From NCBI GenBank assembly GCA_963772635.1, contig CAVYYK010000027.1, positions 46,386 through 110,385 of the forward strand: a stretch of 64,000 bases of DNA, in the 5' to 3' direction. The position numbers and the translations under genes were made by a program. Below, piece by piece: positions 63,567 through 64,000 of the stretch (positions within the stretch are counted from its first letter, which is position 1; each line of letters opens with the position of its first letter). This stretch comes from JAUXFS01 sp963772635. GTDB lineage: Bacteria > Pseudomonadota > Alphaproteobacteria > Rhodospirillales > Defluviicoccaceae. The notes under the pieces are model-generated. The model was not told the DNA's origin. It searched no databases and saw nothing but the letters and a program-made list of their open reading frames with translations.

Positions 63567-63916
63567 GGTTCAAGATCGACGTGAACCTACCGATCGAGGC
63601 CTGCCGGATCCTCGCCGACGCCGGTCACGACGCGGCCAGCGTTTTCGACCAGAACCTGAACGGGGCTTCCGATCCGAAGGTCCAGCATGTCTGTCGGCTC
63701 GAGGATCGCGTTATTGTTACCCTGGACCTGAATTTCGCCAACGTCCGTGCCCATCCGCCGGGCGAATCGCCGGGTATCGTCGTTCTCCGCCTTGCCCGAC
63801 AGGACAAGGATCGGGTGCTGGCGGTAATCGGCGACATGGTGTCGATGCTGGATGCGGAGACCCCGGAAAGGTGCCTGCGGATCGTCGAGGACGGCCGCAT
63901 CCGCATTCGCCGATGA
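63563..63916 (+). CDS. DUF5615 PIN-like toxin
   Basis: 117 residues. MRFKIDVNLPIEACRILADAGHDA (family consensus has DENLP; here Val replaces the Glu) and DRVIVTLDLNFANVRAHPP with the conserved Asp are the family signature. PIN-like fold, presumed nuclease. The start overlaps the DUF433 gene. The loss of one acidic residue in the first motif may weaken catalysis. Last gene of the window; 63917-64000 holds nothing identifiable. Confidence 0.8.
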   Translation: MRFKIDVNLPIEACRILADAGHDAASVFDQNLNGASDPKVQHVCRLEDRVIVTLDLNFANVRAHPPGESPGIVVLRLARQDKDRVLAVIGDMVSMLDAETPERCLRIVEDGRIRIRR

Positions 63917-64000
63917 GGTCAGCCGACCACAGCCCTGGCTACAACAGCGCCGGTTTGCCTGCTGGCCCGGGGTTCGCAGCCGCACTAGACGAAGGATATG

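Overview
The window is high-GC DNA from an alphaproteobacterium, most likely a Rhodospirillales-like lineage. The evidence is a CcrM-type GANTC methyltransferase beside rnhB, an ethylmalonyl-CoA (EMC) pathway cluster, an ornithine-lipid olsB-olsA pair, aapJQMP and bioMNY transport operons, and an argH/TlpA-like divergent pair at the left edge. No rRNA, tRNA or CRISPR array was seen. About ten genes, including the normally conserved rnhB, carry what look like 1-nt indels, often in homopolymers. Uncorrected sequencing or assembly indels therefore have to be considered before calling any of them pseudogenes.

Layout. 1-3.5 kb: argH N-terminus, thioredoxin-like protein, phosphodiesterase/nuclease, ADP-ribosylglycohydrolase and lipoprotein. 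3.7-10.9 kb: pepP-like aminopeptidase, then a two-gene PTS (EIIA-HPr-EI fusion plus EIIC-EIIB-EIIB), then a displaced, damaged copy of the pepP 3' end. 11.2-22.8 kb: central carbon block with ecm, ccr (fused to a CBS pair), mcd, cobalamin adenosyltransferase, etfB-etfA and a 3-hydroxybutyryl-CoA dehydrogenase, interrupted at 18-20 kb by a toxin-antitoxin/hypothetical insertion. These genes together supply the EMC acetyl-CoA assimilation enzymes, their B12 cofactor and their electron acceptor. 22.9-26.9 kb: olsBA, ccrM, rnhB, lipoprotein.

27.1-33.4 kb is the most unusual region. It is a tight seven-gene operon: exported protein, Ser/Thr kinase with a predicted periplasmic beta-helix, FHA protein, MotA/TolQ/ExbB-like channel protein, membrane-anchored VWA protein, second FHA protein, second membrane VWA protein. 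I read it as a phospho-signalling system wired to an ion-driven stator-like complex whose B-type subunits carry VWA domains.

33.4-41.3 kb: OsmC and a split YeeE/YedE sulfur transporter, a nuclease-like protein, a membrane protein, a secreted trypsin-like protease with a small exported partner, then a scrap zone (degraded HigBA-like pair, possible group II intron remnant, IS5 fragment, small EamA protein). 41.6-51.4 kb: gamma-glutamyltransferase, SIMPL protein, MepA, aapJQMP, bioMNY. 51.4-54.8 kb: HEPN/MNT pair, a PEP-CTERM repeat protein lying between an intact MFS gene and a displaced copy of that gene's 3' end. 55-59 kb: two tandem adenylate-cyclase/TolB-like/TPR genes. 59.5-64 kb: a lower-GC three-gene binding-protein/membrane cassette, a roughly 440-bp imperfect palindrome and a DUF433/DUF5615 pair.

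Two cargo insertions (the PTS at pepP, the PEP-CTERM gene at the MFS gene) share one geometry: intact gene, cargo, detached 283/284-bp copy of the gene's 3' end carrying an internal deletion. That points to repeated gene-3'-end-targeted integration or homologous recombination.
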